Assembly (NCBI GenBank): GCA_943356445.1
Contig: CALREZ010000009.1
Coordinates: 1 to 38,343, forward strand
Source of the DNA: Candidatus Nomurabacteria bacterium
GTDB lineage: Bacteria; Patescibacteriota; Minisyncoccia; Phycocordibacterales; CAIJYI01
DNA: 38,343 bases
Reading direction: 5' to 3'
A model generated the notes under the pieces. The model worked only from the letters and a program-made list of their open reading frames with translations. It made no database searches and was not told the DNA's origin. Positions 25,000 through 33,853 of this stretch are shown one piece after another (the stretch's first letter is position 1; each line of letters begins with the position of its first letter). A program made the position numbers and the translations under genes.

Positions 25000-26664
25000 T
25001 TACATTTTCTCCAACACGGGAATTCCAAGCAAAGTGAGGCCGTTTTTGAGGACGATACCGACCGCTTTTACGAGAGCAAGGCGGTGTTCGGAGTGTTCGT
25101 TTCCAAGAATTTGGTTTTGTTCGTAATAAGCGTTGAATTCGCGGCAGAGATCAATCAAATAGGTGGCGATATAATTCGGAGCAAGTTCCCTGCGTGCCAT
25201 CAAAACCGTATTCGGCAATCCTTCAAAAAGCAGTCTTTCTAACACAGATATCGGTTCTACAAGGGTAGTCCTTGTATCAACAAGGACTACCCTTGTAGAG
25301 CTCGCTTTTCGCAGAATGGATTGAGTTCTTACGTAGGCATATTGCAGGTAAGCGCCGGAATCGCCTTCAAAAGAAAGCGCTTTTTGCGGATCAAAGATGA
25401 TATCTTTTCCGGGCGACTGTTTCAAAACGGAGTATTTTATTCCGGCGACGGCAATTTCTTCCGCCACCTTTCCTTTGTCTTCAATATCGCGATCCGCAAT
25501 TTTTTCCATCACCATTTCGGAAAGCGCTCCGATAAGCGCCTCGGCGGTAATCACGTCGCCGGTACGGGAAGACATCTTCCCCGTCGGAAGACGGAGCATG
25601 CCGTGCGAAACATGTTTGGTTTTCTTTTCCAGTTCCGGAAAAACAAGCGACATCGCGCAAAGCAAGACTTGGAAATAGTCATTCACTTCATTTCCGGTAA
25701 CCACAACAGAAGTATCATACGGATACGCATCATATTTTATTTTCGCCAACCCCAATTCTTTCGCTTCGTACGTCGGCAATCCTTCGGAATTCAGAAAGAC
25801 GCGCGTATGCAAGCCGTGTTCTTCGCCCGGAAATACCACCGCGCCATCACTTTTGAAAAACACGGTATCCAGGTTTTCTTCCACTATCTTTTTGCCGAGC
25901 ACCCCTGTTTCGCTCTCAAAAAAGTAATAGTCAAAATGCGTGCCAAGCCGTTTATAGATATGTTCAAAATACTCCAGCGATATCTTCCGCCCTTCATCGT
26001 AAATCTTGTTTATCTCTTCATCGCTTCGGTCGTAAATTTTCTTATTAACCTCCTGAATTTCTGTTTTATATTCTTCGTAATTTTGAGCTCCATAAGAATA
26101 GGCTTGGCCAAGATCGCTCGCGTCCCTTATTTCTTTTTGCTTTTTGCTTATTGCCCAAACCGTTTTCGCCACATGCATGCCGACATCGCCCTGATAGCAC
26201 GCGCGTTTTACCTCCGCTCCGTTCGCTTCAATAATCCGAGAAAGCGCTTCACCAAGGGTGTTCGTCATCAGGTGTCCGATATGAAATTCTTTGAAAGGAT
26301 TCGGATCGGTGTATTCAATAATCACCTTTTCTCCTTTTTCTTTTTCATTCTTTCCATATTCCGCGCCGCTCTCCAAAATTTCGCCGATATGTCCGCTCAC
26401 AATCTCGTCTTTCAAATAAAAATTGATGAATCCCGGCCCGGCAACTCCCATTTTTTCAACAACCTTTTTTATTTCCTCCGATTTCCATAGTTCAGAGATA
26501 AGAAATTCGGCAAATTCGCGGGGACCGCCCTCTCTCCCCTTCGCATTCATCATCGCCGCATTCGTCGCGTAATCCCCGAATTCAGAAGATTTTTCCACGA
26601 CAAAATCCCGAGCATTTTCGCCGAGAATTTTGTTTATTTCCTTTTGTATCGTTTCTTTGATCAT
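25000..26664 (-). CDS. argS: Arginyl-tRNA synthetase
   Basis: VIIEYTDPNPFKEFHIGHLMTNTLGEALSRIIEANG, SHGMLRLPTGKMSSRTGDVITAE, YLIDLCREFNAYYEQ. Confidence 0.96.
   Translation of the reverse strand: MIKETIQKEINKILGENARDFVVEKSSEFGDYATNAAMMNAKGREGGPREFAEFLISELWKSEEIKKVVEKMGVAGPGFINFYLKDEIVSGHIGEILESGAEYGKNEKEKGEKVIIEYTDPNPFKEFHIGHLMTNTLGEALSRIIEANGAEVKRACYQGDVGMHVAKTVWAISKKQKEIRDASDLGQAYSYGAQNYEEYKTEIQEVNKKIYDRSDEEINKIYDEGRKISLEYFEHIYKRLGTHFDYYFFESETGVLGKKIVEENLDTVFFKSDGAVVFPGEEHGLHTRVFLNSEGLPTYEAKELGLAKIKYDAYPYDTSVVVTGNEVNDYFQVLLCAMSLVFPELEKKTKHVSHGMLRLPTGKMSSRTGDVITAEALIGALSEMVMEKIADRDIEDKGKVAEEIAVAGIKYSVLKQSPGKDIIFDPQKALSFEGDSGAYLQYAYVRTQSILRKASSTRVVLVDTRTTLVEPISVLERLLFEGLPNTVLMARRELAPNYIATYLIDLCREFNAYYEQNQILGNEHSEHRLALVKAVGIVLKNGLTLLGIPVLEKM
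25256..25299. repeat. In-frame palindromic element within argS
   Basis: TCTACAAGGGTAGTCCTTGT-ATCA-ACAAGGACTACCCTTGTAGA, 20-bp perfect arms. Confidence 0.95.
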
Positions 26665-26702
26665 TCTCTAATAATACACGCTCCAAAAAATTACGCAAAA
26701 AA

Positions 26703-26724
26703 CACCCCGGCCGAAACCGGGGTG
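26703..26724 (-). terminator. Terminator after 317-aa gene
   Basis: CACCCCGG-CCGAAA-CCGGGGTG; TTTTTT follows on - strand. Confidence 0.75.
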
Positions 26725-26731
26725 CGTACTT

Positions 26732-27685
26732 TTATCTGCTTTTCACGAACAAAGTGCCGTTTTCAAAACATTCCACGAAACGTTTTGCTCGGTCTTCGTC
26801 TATGAACGAATGACGAATTTCTTCGTTCTCTTCTTTCCATAAAGAGTGATATTTCTTCAGACCTTCCGCGAGCAATTCACGGATGATTTTGAAGAGAGAA
26901 GATGTTTCAACGGCTTTTTGAGAGTTGAGAAGCAAGGTAAGACTGTCGTCAAAACCTTTCTTTTCCGCGTTCATAAAATCAAACGCGTTTCTCATGGCCA
27001 AACCTTGGATAAGGATCATCAGCTGTTCGGGAGAAATCATCAAATAAAGTTTTATCGGTCCTTCAATAAAAACTTCAATGACGCCCGCGGTCGCTTTTTC
27101 GGCAACGGAAGAGAATTGATCAAATTCTTCTTTTCTCTCCCATGTCTTCAAGCTCGCGTATTTCCGAGCCAATTCATCGTCGGTATTGCCGAACTTATCC
27201 GCTTGTTTCTTTGCATATTCATAGTGGTCAATAAAAGCTTTCGCTTTCGCCGCCACCTGATATAGATCGCATTGAACCGCGGTGCTTCTTGAAACCAGAG
27301 AAGCGACCTTATCGGTCGTTTCTTCCAGGTTCAGAAATTTCGCCGCAACGGAAAGCGCATACCCTTTCGGCGTAGTGCGGGTCAATGTCCGCGCGCCGGT
27401 CAAATGACGATCCCAAGTTTTCCTTTCATGATCGGGATCTTTGAGTATGCCGAATGCCGTATCATGAGCATCATCGGCAAGAAACGAAATGATAGTTCCG
27501 GCTCTTACGATCTTTTGCCAAAGCTCTTTGGCTTCTTCGGGGCTCAACCCACCGGATTGAGCCTTAAAGTAAGCGCCTGACGCCTTGGCGATAGATTTTT
27601 TGAACCGTCCCATTTCTTCCTTCGCAAGTTCCTCCAAGACTTCAATACTTGCGAATGTGTCTTTTGGAGGACTGTTAGCAATCAT
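26732..27685 (-). CDS. Hypothetical predominantly helical protein, translationally coupled to the TldD-like gene
   Basis: 317-aa ORF whose ATG (27685) overlaps the TldD stop (27675) by 11 nt. Confidence 0.75.
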   Translation of the reverse strand: MIANSPPKDTFASIEVLEELAKEEMGRFKKSIAKASGAYFKAQSGGLSPEEAKELWQKIVRAGTIISFLADDAHDTAFGILKDPDHERKTWDRHLTGARTLTRTTPKGYALSVAAKFLNLEETTDKVASLVSRSTAVQCDLYQVAAKAKAFIDHYEYAKKQADKFGNTDDELARKYASLKTWERKEEFDQFSSVAEKATAGVIEVFIEGPIKLYLMISPEQLMILIQGLAMRNAFDFMNAEKKGFDDSLTLLLNSQKAVETSSLFKIIRELLAEGLKKYHSLWKEENEEIRHSFIDEDRAKRFVECFENGTLFVKSR

Positions 27686-29729
27686 AGGGGTCGCCTCGCT
27701 CTATCAATTTGTCTTCGTCTTTTGCGGAGACTTTGTGGGTGGAAGTGTCTATCCTTCTTCCGAGGATATAGTCCGCTTCGCCTTCAATAGAGAAGCACGC
27801 GGTAACCAAACACACGCCTTGTTGGCTTTCACCAGGTTCAAGCAATTCCGCTATTTCAGGAATATACACTTGTTCCAAAGTTTTTTGACCAAGAAGCACT
27901 TTCTTGTGCTCGCTGTCGTAGGCGTCAAGAATGCGTTGCCATGGAGTAACGCTGCCGCCGGCAAAAGTAATTTTTTGAAGCAATACCGCAGGAGCGATCG
28001 CTTCAACGGGAACCCATTGGTTACCCTTACCATCCAGACCCTTTCCGCAGTAACCGGTGAAAGGATATTTTGCCGTTTCGGATGAACCGATGGCAACAAT
28101 CTTTTCTTGGAACCGGGTAATGTTGTCTTGGATCTTAATGCCCTTCAGCGGTTTTTCGGTAATCATGCCGTTTTCAATCAAGAAACACAGCATACCGTCC
28201 AACATGAAGTCCCCATTTTCGGTATTTACCCATCCACCGTTGATGGATTTGATGTAAACGCCTTTCATGTTTTTGGGAATCAGGTTCGCCATTTCTTGAA
28301 CGCTTTTTGGGCCGTCTTCATCAGGTTCAATAACCGTCGTGGTCATGCGAACTTGAGGAATTTTTCCGTAGTCTTCAGAACGAGAACGTCCGGACAAGCC
28401 TTCTTTCCGCATTCTTTCGCCGAGTTCGGCGTCAATACCGCTCGCCACTTCGTTCAACGTATAATGGTTGTTCAAAGCGCCGACTTTTCGTCCCGCTTCA
28501 ATGAGCTGGACTTTCTTGCACTCAACGCAGTATTCGTCAAATTGAGGCATCGCGCCCCAAGAGAATTTGACTTGGCGTTTGCCGACTAAAAAGTTCGGTT
28601 CAGCCGTTTCAAATACGTTGAATTTGGAATGGTCGGAGAAACGAGCGCCCATCGTACCCATCAACTTAATCTTCGCGTTGGGGTTATTCTTGTTTTCAAT
28701 AAGAATATCCGCTTCGTGAGGATGACCGATCACTTCATGACCGAGTACGCCTGCCGCTTGAGCGGAAAGGATAACATATCCTTCTTTACCCAATACGCCT
28801 GCGCCTTCCGCGCGATCAAGGTTGATCGCTTCTTTCGCCACTCTCTTCGCGAGACGAGTAACGATGTCATGAGGATCTTTACTGATAATCAAAGGATTAG
28901 CAGCAGCCGCTTCCGGAGAAACATCTTTTTCATCGGGAACGTTCCGTGAAAGCATTTCAAAGAAAGTGCCGGATGAACCGCCGATCGCGCCGAACGCTTC
29001 AGAACCGTTAACGGTTTTCACCTGAATAACAAGCCGCATACGGGGGATCATGGTATCAATTTGAGACCCTTGAGAATCCGCCGCTACCGTTGAGTCGGTA
29101 AACTTCGCGCACAAGACCTTCAGATCCGAAACTTGCGCGCCGAGTTCTTGCGCCACAACGCTGTACGCGTGCGAGGTAAGACTGGCGATGAGCTCAACAT
29201 TGGGCTCAAGTTCTGGATCGCAATCAACGGACGCGCAGTGTGATGGTTCAAAAAAGTAAGGAAAAATCTTCCAGTTTTGTTGATCCGCCTTTTTTTGAAT
29301 GCCGTCGGCCGTTTTTTGCGCTACGGGAATAACTGACTGCAAAAGCTGGTCAATTTTCGCCCGAGTCATAAACTTTTTGGGCATCGTGCGGGTTTTCAAG
29401 TCCGCGGAAGAGATTTCTCTCCCGAGCGTATTGGCTTCCGCGCGCGCGCCGATAGTAAATGCTTGGCGTACCGTTTTTCCTTTGGCGTCCTTTTCTTTGG
29501 AAGTAATCGTAATGCCGAGAGTACCGTTAGCGTCTGTTTGACAGACGATACCGGAACGAAACGCCAAATAAGCGGTCGTGTGTTTTATCTCTCTCGGGCC
29601 TTTTTCATCCAGAGACTCGATGACTTGTTCGCAGCTATCGGCAAAAGCCGGCGCCAGCAAACCGTAATCATTCGGGCTCTGCATCTTCCCGTTTCCATCG
29701 GGAAGCTTGCATAATTTTTTCTGATTCAT
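27675..29729 (-). CDS. TldD/PmbA family metalloprotease-like protein (684 aa)
   Basis: AAGVLGHEVIGHPHEADILIENKNNPNAKIKLMG metalloprotease motif (HExxxH); RSRSEDYGKIPQVRMTTTVIEPDEDGP; GGAGGGAGAG upstream of ATG. Confidence 0.85.
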   Translation of the reverse strand: MNQKKLCKLPDGNGKMQSPNDYGLLAPAFADSCEQVIESLDEKGPREIKHTTAYLAFRSGIVCQTDANGTLGITITSKEKDAKGKTVRQAFTIGARAEANTLGREISSADLKTRTMPKKFMTRAKIDQLLQSVIPVAQKTADGIQKKADQQNWKIFPYFFEPSHCASVDCDPELEPNVELIASLTSHAYSVVAQELGAQVSDLKVLCAKFTDSTVAADSQGSQIDTMIPRMRLVIQVKTVNGSEAFGAIGGSSGTFFEMLSRNVPDEKDVSPEAAAANPLIISKDPHDIVTRLAKRVAKEAINLDRAEGAGVLGKEGYVILSAQAAGVLGHEVIGHPHEADILIENKNNPNAKIKLMGTMGARFSDHSKFNVFETAEPNFLVGKRQVKFSWGAMPQFDEYCVECKKVQLIEAGRKVGALNNHYTLNEVASGIDAELGERMRKEGLSGRSRSEDYGKIPQVRMTTTVIEPDEDGPKSVQEMANLIPKNMKGVYIKSINGGWVNTENGDFMLDGMLCFLIENGMITEKPLKGIKIQDNITRFQEKIVAIGSSETAKYPFTGYCGKGLDGKGNQWVPVEAIAPAVLLQKITFAGGSVTPWQRILDAYDSEHKKVLLGQKTLEQVYIPEIAELLEPGESQQGVCLVTACFSIEGEADYILGRRIDTSTHKVSAKDEDKLIERGDPYDC

Positions 29730-29738
29730 CTCTCCCTC

Positions 29739-29894
29739 CTATCGTTTGAGTGTTATCGGACGATCTTCTTCGTCTTCGGGTTTTTGAGGTTTCTTGTCCT
29801 CCGCCGATTCGGCGGGGGTTGGTTTTTGTTCGGGTTTCTTTTTGGAAATCAATCCGGTAACAAAACCGAACAAATCAATTTCTTGCGTCGTCAT
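29739..29894 (-). CDS. 51-aa charged/proline-rich small protein upstream of TldD-like gene
   Basis: MTTQEIDLFGFVTGLISKKKPEQKPTPAESAEDKKPQKPEDEEDRPITLKR; strong SD AAAGGAGGTCGT-ATG. Confidence 0.65.
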   Translation of the reverse strand: MTTQEIDLFGFVTGLISKKKPEQKPTPAESAEDKKPQKPEDEEDRPITLKR

Positions 29895-30025
29895 ACGACC
29901 TCCTTTGCAAATAAAAACATCTTCTTTTTTCAATGAACGAGCCATTCCCTTTTTACAAAAAGGGAAACCTCCTTTTTGGATTATGTCCCATAAAAAGAAA
30001 GTCCGCAATCTTGTCAGGGTGTTGT

Positions 30026-30700
30026 TTACAGGTTGTATTTTTTAAGAATTTCCGCAATCTTTTCGCGTATAGTTTCAGGGGAGAAAATCGTTCCATTCTC
30101 GGAACAAGAAACGATGTGCCAATTTTCCCGTTCTTCGGAGAGCGAACGATAGACCTCCGCGACCTTTTCCTGATACGGAATATCTTTCTCGTATTGGTCT
30201 TTCACTCCCCCTTCTCCCAAATAATCGCGTTTTTCTTTTTTTAAAACGAGCGCGGAAGCGACTTCTCTCGGGACATCCAGATACATAACGACGTCCGGTT
30301 TCGGTAATCCCAGCTCTTCATATTCTCCTTTTTCTAAAAAACGAATCAGCTCTTCCCTCTCTTTTCCTTCCAATTTCGCCGCTTGAAAACCGATATTGCT
30401 CGTCGTATAGCGATTACAGACAACATTTCCTTTTTCAAGCGCGGAAATAATCGCATCTTTCGCGCAGGCGCGGTCAAGCATATACGGCAAAGAAGAAAGA
30501 TACGGCGACATGTGCACAAAATCACCGAAATCTCCGGAAAGACATCGTCCGGTCAGGTCGCCGAAAACCGTTTTTCCATATTGAGGAAAATCAAAATACG
30601 AAACCGTCCCGTTCTTTTTCAAGTATTCCAAAAGGAGTTTGCCCTGCGTCGCCTTCCCTGACCCGTCCCCGCCCTCAAGCACAATAAGTTTATTTTTCAT
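30026..30700 (-). CDS. tmk: Thymidylate kinase
   Basis: MKNKLIVLEGGDGSGKATQGKLLLEYLKK... VCNRYTTSNIGFQAAK... PDVVMYLDVP. Confidence 0.92.
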   Translation of the reverse strand: MKNKLIVLEGGDGSGKATQGKLLLEYLKKNGTVSYFDFPQYGKTVFGDLTGRCLSGDFGDFVHMSPYLSSLPYMLDRACAKDAIISALEKGNVVCNRYTTSNIGFQAAKLEGKEREELIRFLEKGEYEELGLPKPDVVMYLDVPREVASALVLKKEKRDYLGEGGVKDQYEKDIPYQEKVAEVYRSLSEERENWHIVSCSENGTIFSPETIREKIAEILKKYNL

Positions 30701-30723
30701 ACCTTCATCATAACAAAAAGAAA

Positions 30724-30750
30724 AAACGGACACCAATACGGCGTCCGTTT
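30724..30750 (-). terminator. Terminator/attenuator between folA and tmk
   Basis: AAACGGACACC-AATAC-GGCGTCCGTTT (one internal mismatch); TTTTTT on - strand. Confidence 0.65.
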
Positions 30751-30757
30751 ACACAAT

Positions 30758-31273
30758 CTACTTTTTCTTTCTCTCGTATATTTTCCAGATAAAGCAATAA
30801 GGATTTTCTGCATCTTTCCAATACATTCTTTTCCAAAGCCCTCTTATATTTATTTTTTCTTCCCATTCTTCTTTGCTCAATTTTGGAAAGAACGTATCGC
30901 CCTCAAACTCGGCGTTTATATGCGTCGCATAAACTCTGTCCGCGAGAGGAATCGCCTGTTCGTACACATTCGCCCCGCCGATAACGAATACTTTTCCGCT
31001 TCCGGCAATTTTCAGCGCTTCTGTCAGATTGCCGGCAAGTTTGGCGCCGGCAATCGGCCGATATTCTTTTTGAGAACTGATAACGATATTTTTCCTTCCC
31101 GGCAGAATGCGTCCGATGGACTCGTGAGTTTTTCGTCCCATAATAATCGGCCGTGTTCCCGTTACTTTTTTAAAGTAAGCAAGATCCGCCGGAAGATTCC
31201 AAGGAATTTTCCCTTTATTCCCAATAACGCGATTTTTATCCACCGCGACGATAATGCAAACGGTTTGCTTCAT
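30758..31273 (-). CDS. folA: Dihydrofolate reductase
   Basis: MKQTVCIIVAVDKNRVIGNKGKIPWNLPADLAYFKKVTGTRPIIMGRKTHESIGRILPGRKNIVIS. Confidence 0.95.
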   Translation of the reverse strand: MKQTVCIIVAVDKNRVIGNKGKIPWNLPADLAYFKKVTGTRPIIMGRKTHESIGRILPGRKNIVISSQKEYRPIAGAKLAGNLTEALKIAGSGKVFVIGGANVYEQAIPLADRVYATHINAEFEGDTFFPKLSKEEWEEKINIRGLWKRMYWKDAENPYCFIWKIYERKKK

Positions 31274-31277
31274 TATC

Positions 31278-32111
31278 TTATATGGAAATCGGAGCTTTGA
31301 TAGCATCATGGGGTCTATACCCCGTAAGTTCAAAGTCTTCATACCTGAAATCAAAGATGGAATCCACTTTGCGGACGATCGCCAGTTTCGGAAGTTTTTT
31401 CGGGCGACGACTAAGCTGTATCGCCACTTGTTCCATATGGTTGACATACAAATGAGTATCTCCTCCCGTCCAAATAAATTCTCCGGGTTCAAGATGGCAC
31501 ACATGCGCCATCATGATCGTCAAAAGAGCATACGAAGCGATATTGAACGGAACGCCGAGAAACGTATCGCAGCTCCGCTGATAGAGCTGACATGATAATT
31601 TTCCGCCGGCGACGTAAAATTGAAAAAGACAGTGGCACGGCGCGAGCGCCATTTTTCCGTTTTTCACGTTCGCTTGCGGAGAAATGCTTTCGTCCGGCAG
31701 ATCGCAGACATTCCATGCAGAAATAATATGACGCCGAGAATTCGGATGTTTTTTGATCTGTTCAACCAGAAGCGCCATTTGGTCAATCGTTTTTCCGTCG
31801 GGTGTCGGCCACGAACGCCATTGGTATCCGTAGACCGGACCCAAGTCGCCGTTTTCCGTCGCCCACTCGTCCCAAATTTTCACACCGTTATCGCGAAGAT
31901 ATTTGGTATTCGTATCGCCCTTCAAAAACCACAAAAGCTCATGAATGACGCTTTTAAAATGAATCTTTTTGGTTGTCACCAAAGGAAATCCTTTGGAAAG
32001 ATCAAAACGCATTTGATACCCGAACACACCTTTAGTGTCGGTACCCGTACGATTTCCTTTCAGGAAACCGTCTTTTTGTATACATCGCAAAAGTTTCAGA
32101 TATTGTCTCAC
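31278..32111 (-). CDS. thyA: Thymidylate synthase
   Basis: [66 protein letters not shown]. Confidence 0.97.
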   Translation of the reverse strand: MRQYLKLLRCIQKDGFLKGNRTGTDTKGVFGYQMRFDLSKGFPLVTTKKIHFKSVIHELLWFLKGDTNTKYLRDNGVKIWDEWATENGDLGPVYGYQWRSWPTPDGKTIDQMALLVEQIKKHPNSRRHIISAWNVCDLPDESISPQANVKNGKMALAPCHCLFQFYVAGGKLSCQLYQRSCDTFLGVPFNIASYALLTIMMAHVCHLEPGEFIWTGGDTHLYVNHMEQVAIQLSRRPKKLPKLAIVRKVDSIFDFRYEDFELTGYRPHDAIKAPISI

Positions 32112-32128
32112 TCTTTATTCCTCCCTTG

Positions 32129-32155
32129 CCCGCCGTAGCCTTTGGCGAAGGCGGG
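32129..32155. repeat. REP-like nested palindrome between thyA and dut
   Basis: CCCGCC-GTA-GCC-TTT-GGC-GAA-GGCGGG. Confidence 0.75.
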
Positions 32156-32209
32156 TTGTAAAAAAACTATTCTTCCGCTTTTATACCATTTTACCGTAAG
32201 ACAAACAAT

Positions 32210-32635
32210 CTATTTTTTCCCCGTACTTCCAAACCGTCCTTCCCCGCGTTTGGTTGCTTTGAGAATTTTTACTTCTTTTATGGTTACCTTTTCTTTCTTT
32301 TGAATAAGAATCTGGGCAATTTTATCGCCTTTTTTGAAAACGTATTTTTTTTCGGTCAAATTAAAGAGACAGACAAGAATTTCTCCGCGATAGCCGGAAT
32401 CAATGACTCCGGCCATAGTTTTAATCCCTTCGTTTACCGCCAAACCGCTTTTATCCCAGATAAGCCCCACGAAGCCTTTTGGTATTTCCATGGAAATATC
32501 CGTTGGAATAACAGCTTTCTTAAAAGGAAAAACCCCGATATTTTCAGAAGCGAACAAATCAAGACCGGCATCGCCCGGATGAGCATATGATGGAAGTTTC
32601 GCGTTTTTATTCAGTTTTTTTATTTTTAAAATCAT
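32210..32635 (-). CDS. dut: dUTP diphosphatase
   Basis: HPGDAGLDLFASE, DKSGLAVNEGIKTMAGVIDSGYRGEILVCLFNL, GRFGSTGKK. Confidence 0.95.
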   Translation of the reverse strand: MILKIKKLNKNAKLPSYAHPGDAGLDLFASENIGVFPFKKAVIPTDISMEIPKGFVGLIWDKSGLAVNEGIKTMAGVIDSGYRGEILVCLFNLTEKKYVFKKGDKIAQILIQKKEKVTIKEVKILKATKRGEGRFGSTGKK

Positions 32636-33156
32636 TGTTTCTCTTTATTTTTCTGATTTATTCCGCAATACCGTTCTATTTCTTTTGTTGCAATCGTCAA
32701 TTTTATTTTTGCTTCCTTAAAAATTTCTTTTGACCGTTTTCCGGCGAGATAATCTTTCAACACGACGACATTCTTTATTCCCGCATTTATCGCCATTTTT
32801 GCGCAGGTATAACACGGGGTCATATGACAGTACAAAGTTCCGCCATCAAGCGATATGCCGAAACGCGCCGCAACGGCTATGGCATTTTGTTCCGCGTGAG
32901 TCGTCCGAATGCAGTGTTCCGTTTCAGAACCGTCCGAGTGAGTCACTTTATGCATTTCATGACCGACATCATCGCAATGAGGAAGCCCTCTCGGCGCCCC
33001 GGAATATCCGGTCGCCAATATCCGATGGTCGCGTGTGATGATACACCCCGTTCTCCCGCGATTACACGATGATCGGGTTCCAACCGCTTCAGTAAGTGTC
33101 AAAAAGTATTCATCCCAAGAAGGTTTTGCTGATTTATCAGTTATTTTTTTCTTCAT
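32632..33156 (-). CDS. dCMP/cytidine deaminase family (ComEB-like)
   Basis: GCIITRDHRILATGYSGAPRGLPHC, TTHAEQNAIAVAARFG, TPCYTCAKMAINAGIKNVV; 4-nt ATGA overlap with dut. Confidence 0.93.
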   Translation of the reverse strand: MKKKITDKSAKPSWDEYFLTLTEAVGTRSSCNRGRTGCIITRDHRILATGYSGAPRGLPHCDDVGHEMHKVTHSDGSETEHCIRTTHAEQNAIAVAARFGISLDGGTLYCHMTPCYTCAKMAINAGIKNVVVLKDYLAGKRSKEIFKEAKIKLTIATKEIERYCGINQKNKEKQ

Positions 33157-33180
33157 AGGGATATTATACACATAATTCTT

Positions 33181-33305
33181 AAAAATTTTCAATTTGCAAT
33201 TTTCAATGAATTTTCAAATCCGAACGAAACCGTCGTGTTTGAAAATTTTAACGTTGAAACATTGCGAATTGATTGAAAATTAAAAATTGCAAATTGAAAA
33301 TTTTT
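33181..33305. repeat. AT-rich long inverted repeat
   Basis: AAAAATTTTCAATTTGCAATTTTCAAT (33181-33207) vs ATTGAAAATT[aaaaatt]GCAAATTGAAAATTTTT (33272-33305); inner AATTTTCAAA/TTTGAAAATT. Confidence 0.9.
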
Positions 33306-33308
33306 GAA

Positions 33309-33342
33309 AAACCCGCCATGGAATTTTCCGTAGCGGGTTTTA
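33309..33342 (-). terminator. Terminator after rplK
   Basis: AAAACCCGC ... GCGGGTTTT. Confidence 0.65.
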
Positions 33343-33358
33343 TCTTGTTATATTTTTA

Positions 33359-33784
33359 TTAGTCCTTGATATCAATTCCCATGGATCTCGCGGTTCCGGC
33401 AATAATTTTCATTGCCATTTCCACGTCGTTTGCATTCAGGTCGGGCATTTTCTTTTCTGCTATTTCTCTCACCTGAGCCGAAGTGATCTTTCCCGCTTTG
33501 GAAACCGCATTTTTCTTGGAACCTTTCGCAAGGCCAGCGGCTTTCAAAATTAATCGTGAAGCCGGGGGGGTTTTCAAAATGAAGTCATAGCTTCGGTCTT
33601 CGTAGACACTGATGACTACCGGGATAATATCTCCAACCATTGCTGCCGTTGCGGCGTTGAATTTCTGGACGAAATCTCCGATATTGATACCTGCCTGTCC
33701 GAGAGCCGGGCCGACTGGAGGCGAAGGATTCGCTTTTCCGCCCGCGATCTGCAATTTTATTTTCTTAACAACTTTTTTTGCCAT
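33359..33784 (-). CDS. rplK: 50S ribosomal protein L11
   Basis: [37 protein letters not shown]. Confidence 0.97.
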   Translation of the reverse strand: MAKKVVKKIKLQIAGGKANPSPPVGPALGQAGINIGDFVQKFNAATAAMVGDIIPVVISVYEDRSYDFILKTPPASRLILKAAGLAKGSKKNAVSKAGKITSAQVREIAEKKMPDLNANDVEMAMKIIAGTARSMGIDIKD

Positions 33785-33853
33785 AATAATTTCATTAACT
33801 TACAATTTTACAGTTGCCGATAAGTAGAAGCCAAACCGACAATTTCTGCCCTG

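Noticed and set aside
23677-25242. 521-aa + strand ORF
   Set aside because: Antisense to ileS/argS, biased composition (F/R-rich), no recognisable family; shadow ORF of well-supported - strand genes
25321-26490. 389-aa + strand ORF
   Set aside because: Antisense to argS; low-complexity F/R-rich translation
27675-27685. Frameshift between TldD-like and 317-aa ORFs
   Set aside because: The 11-nt overlap gives a normal ATG for a distinct protein; better explained by translational coupling than by a broken gene
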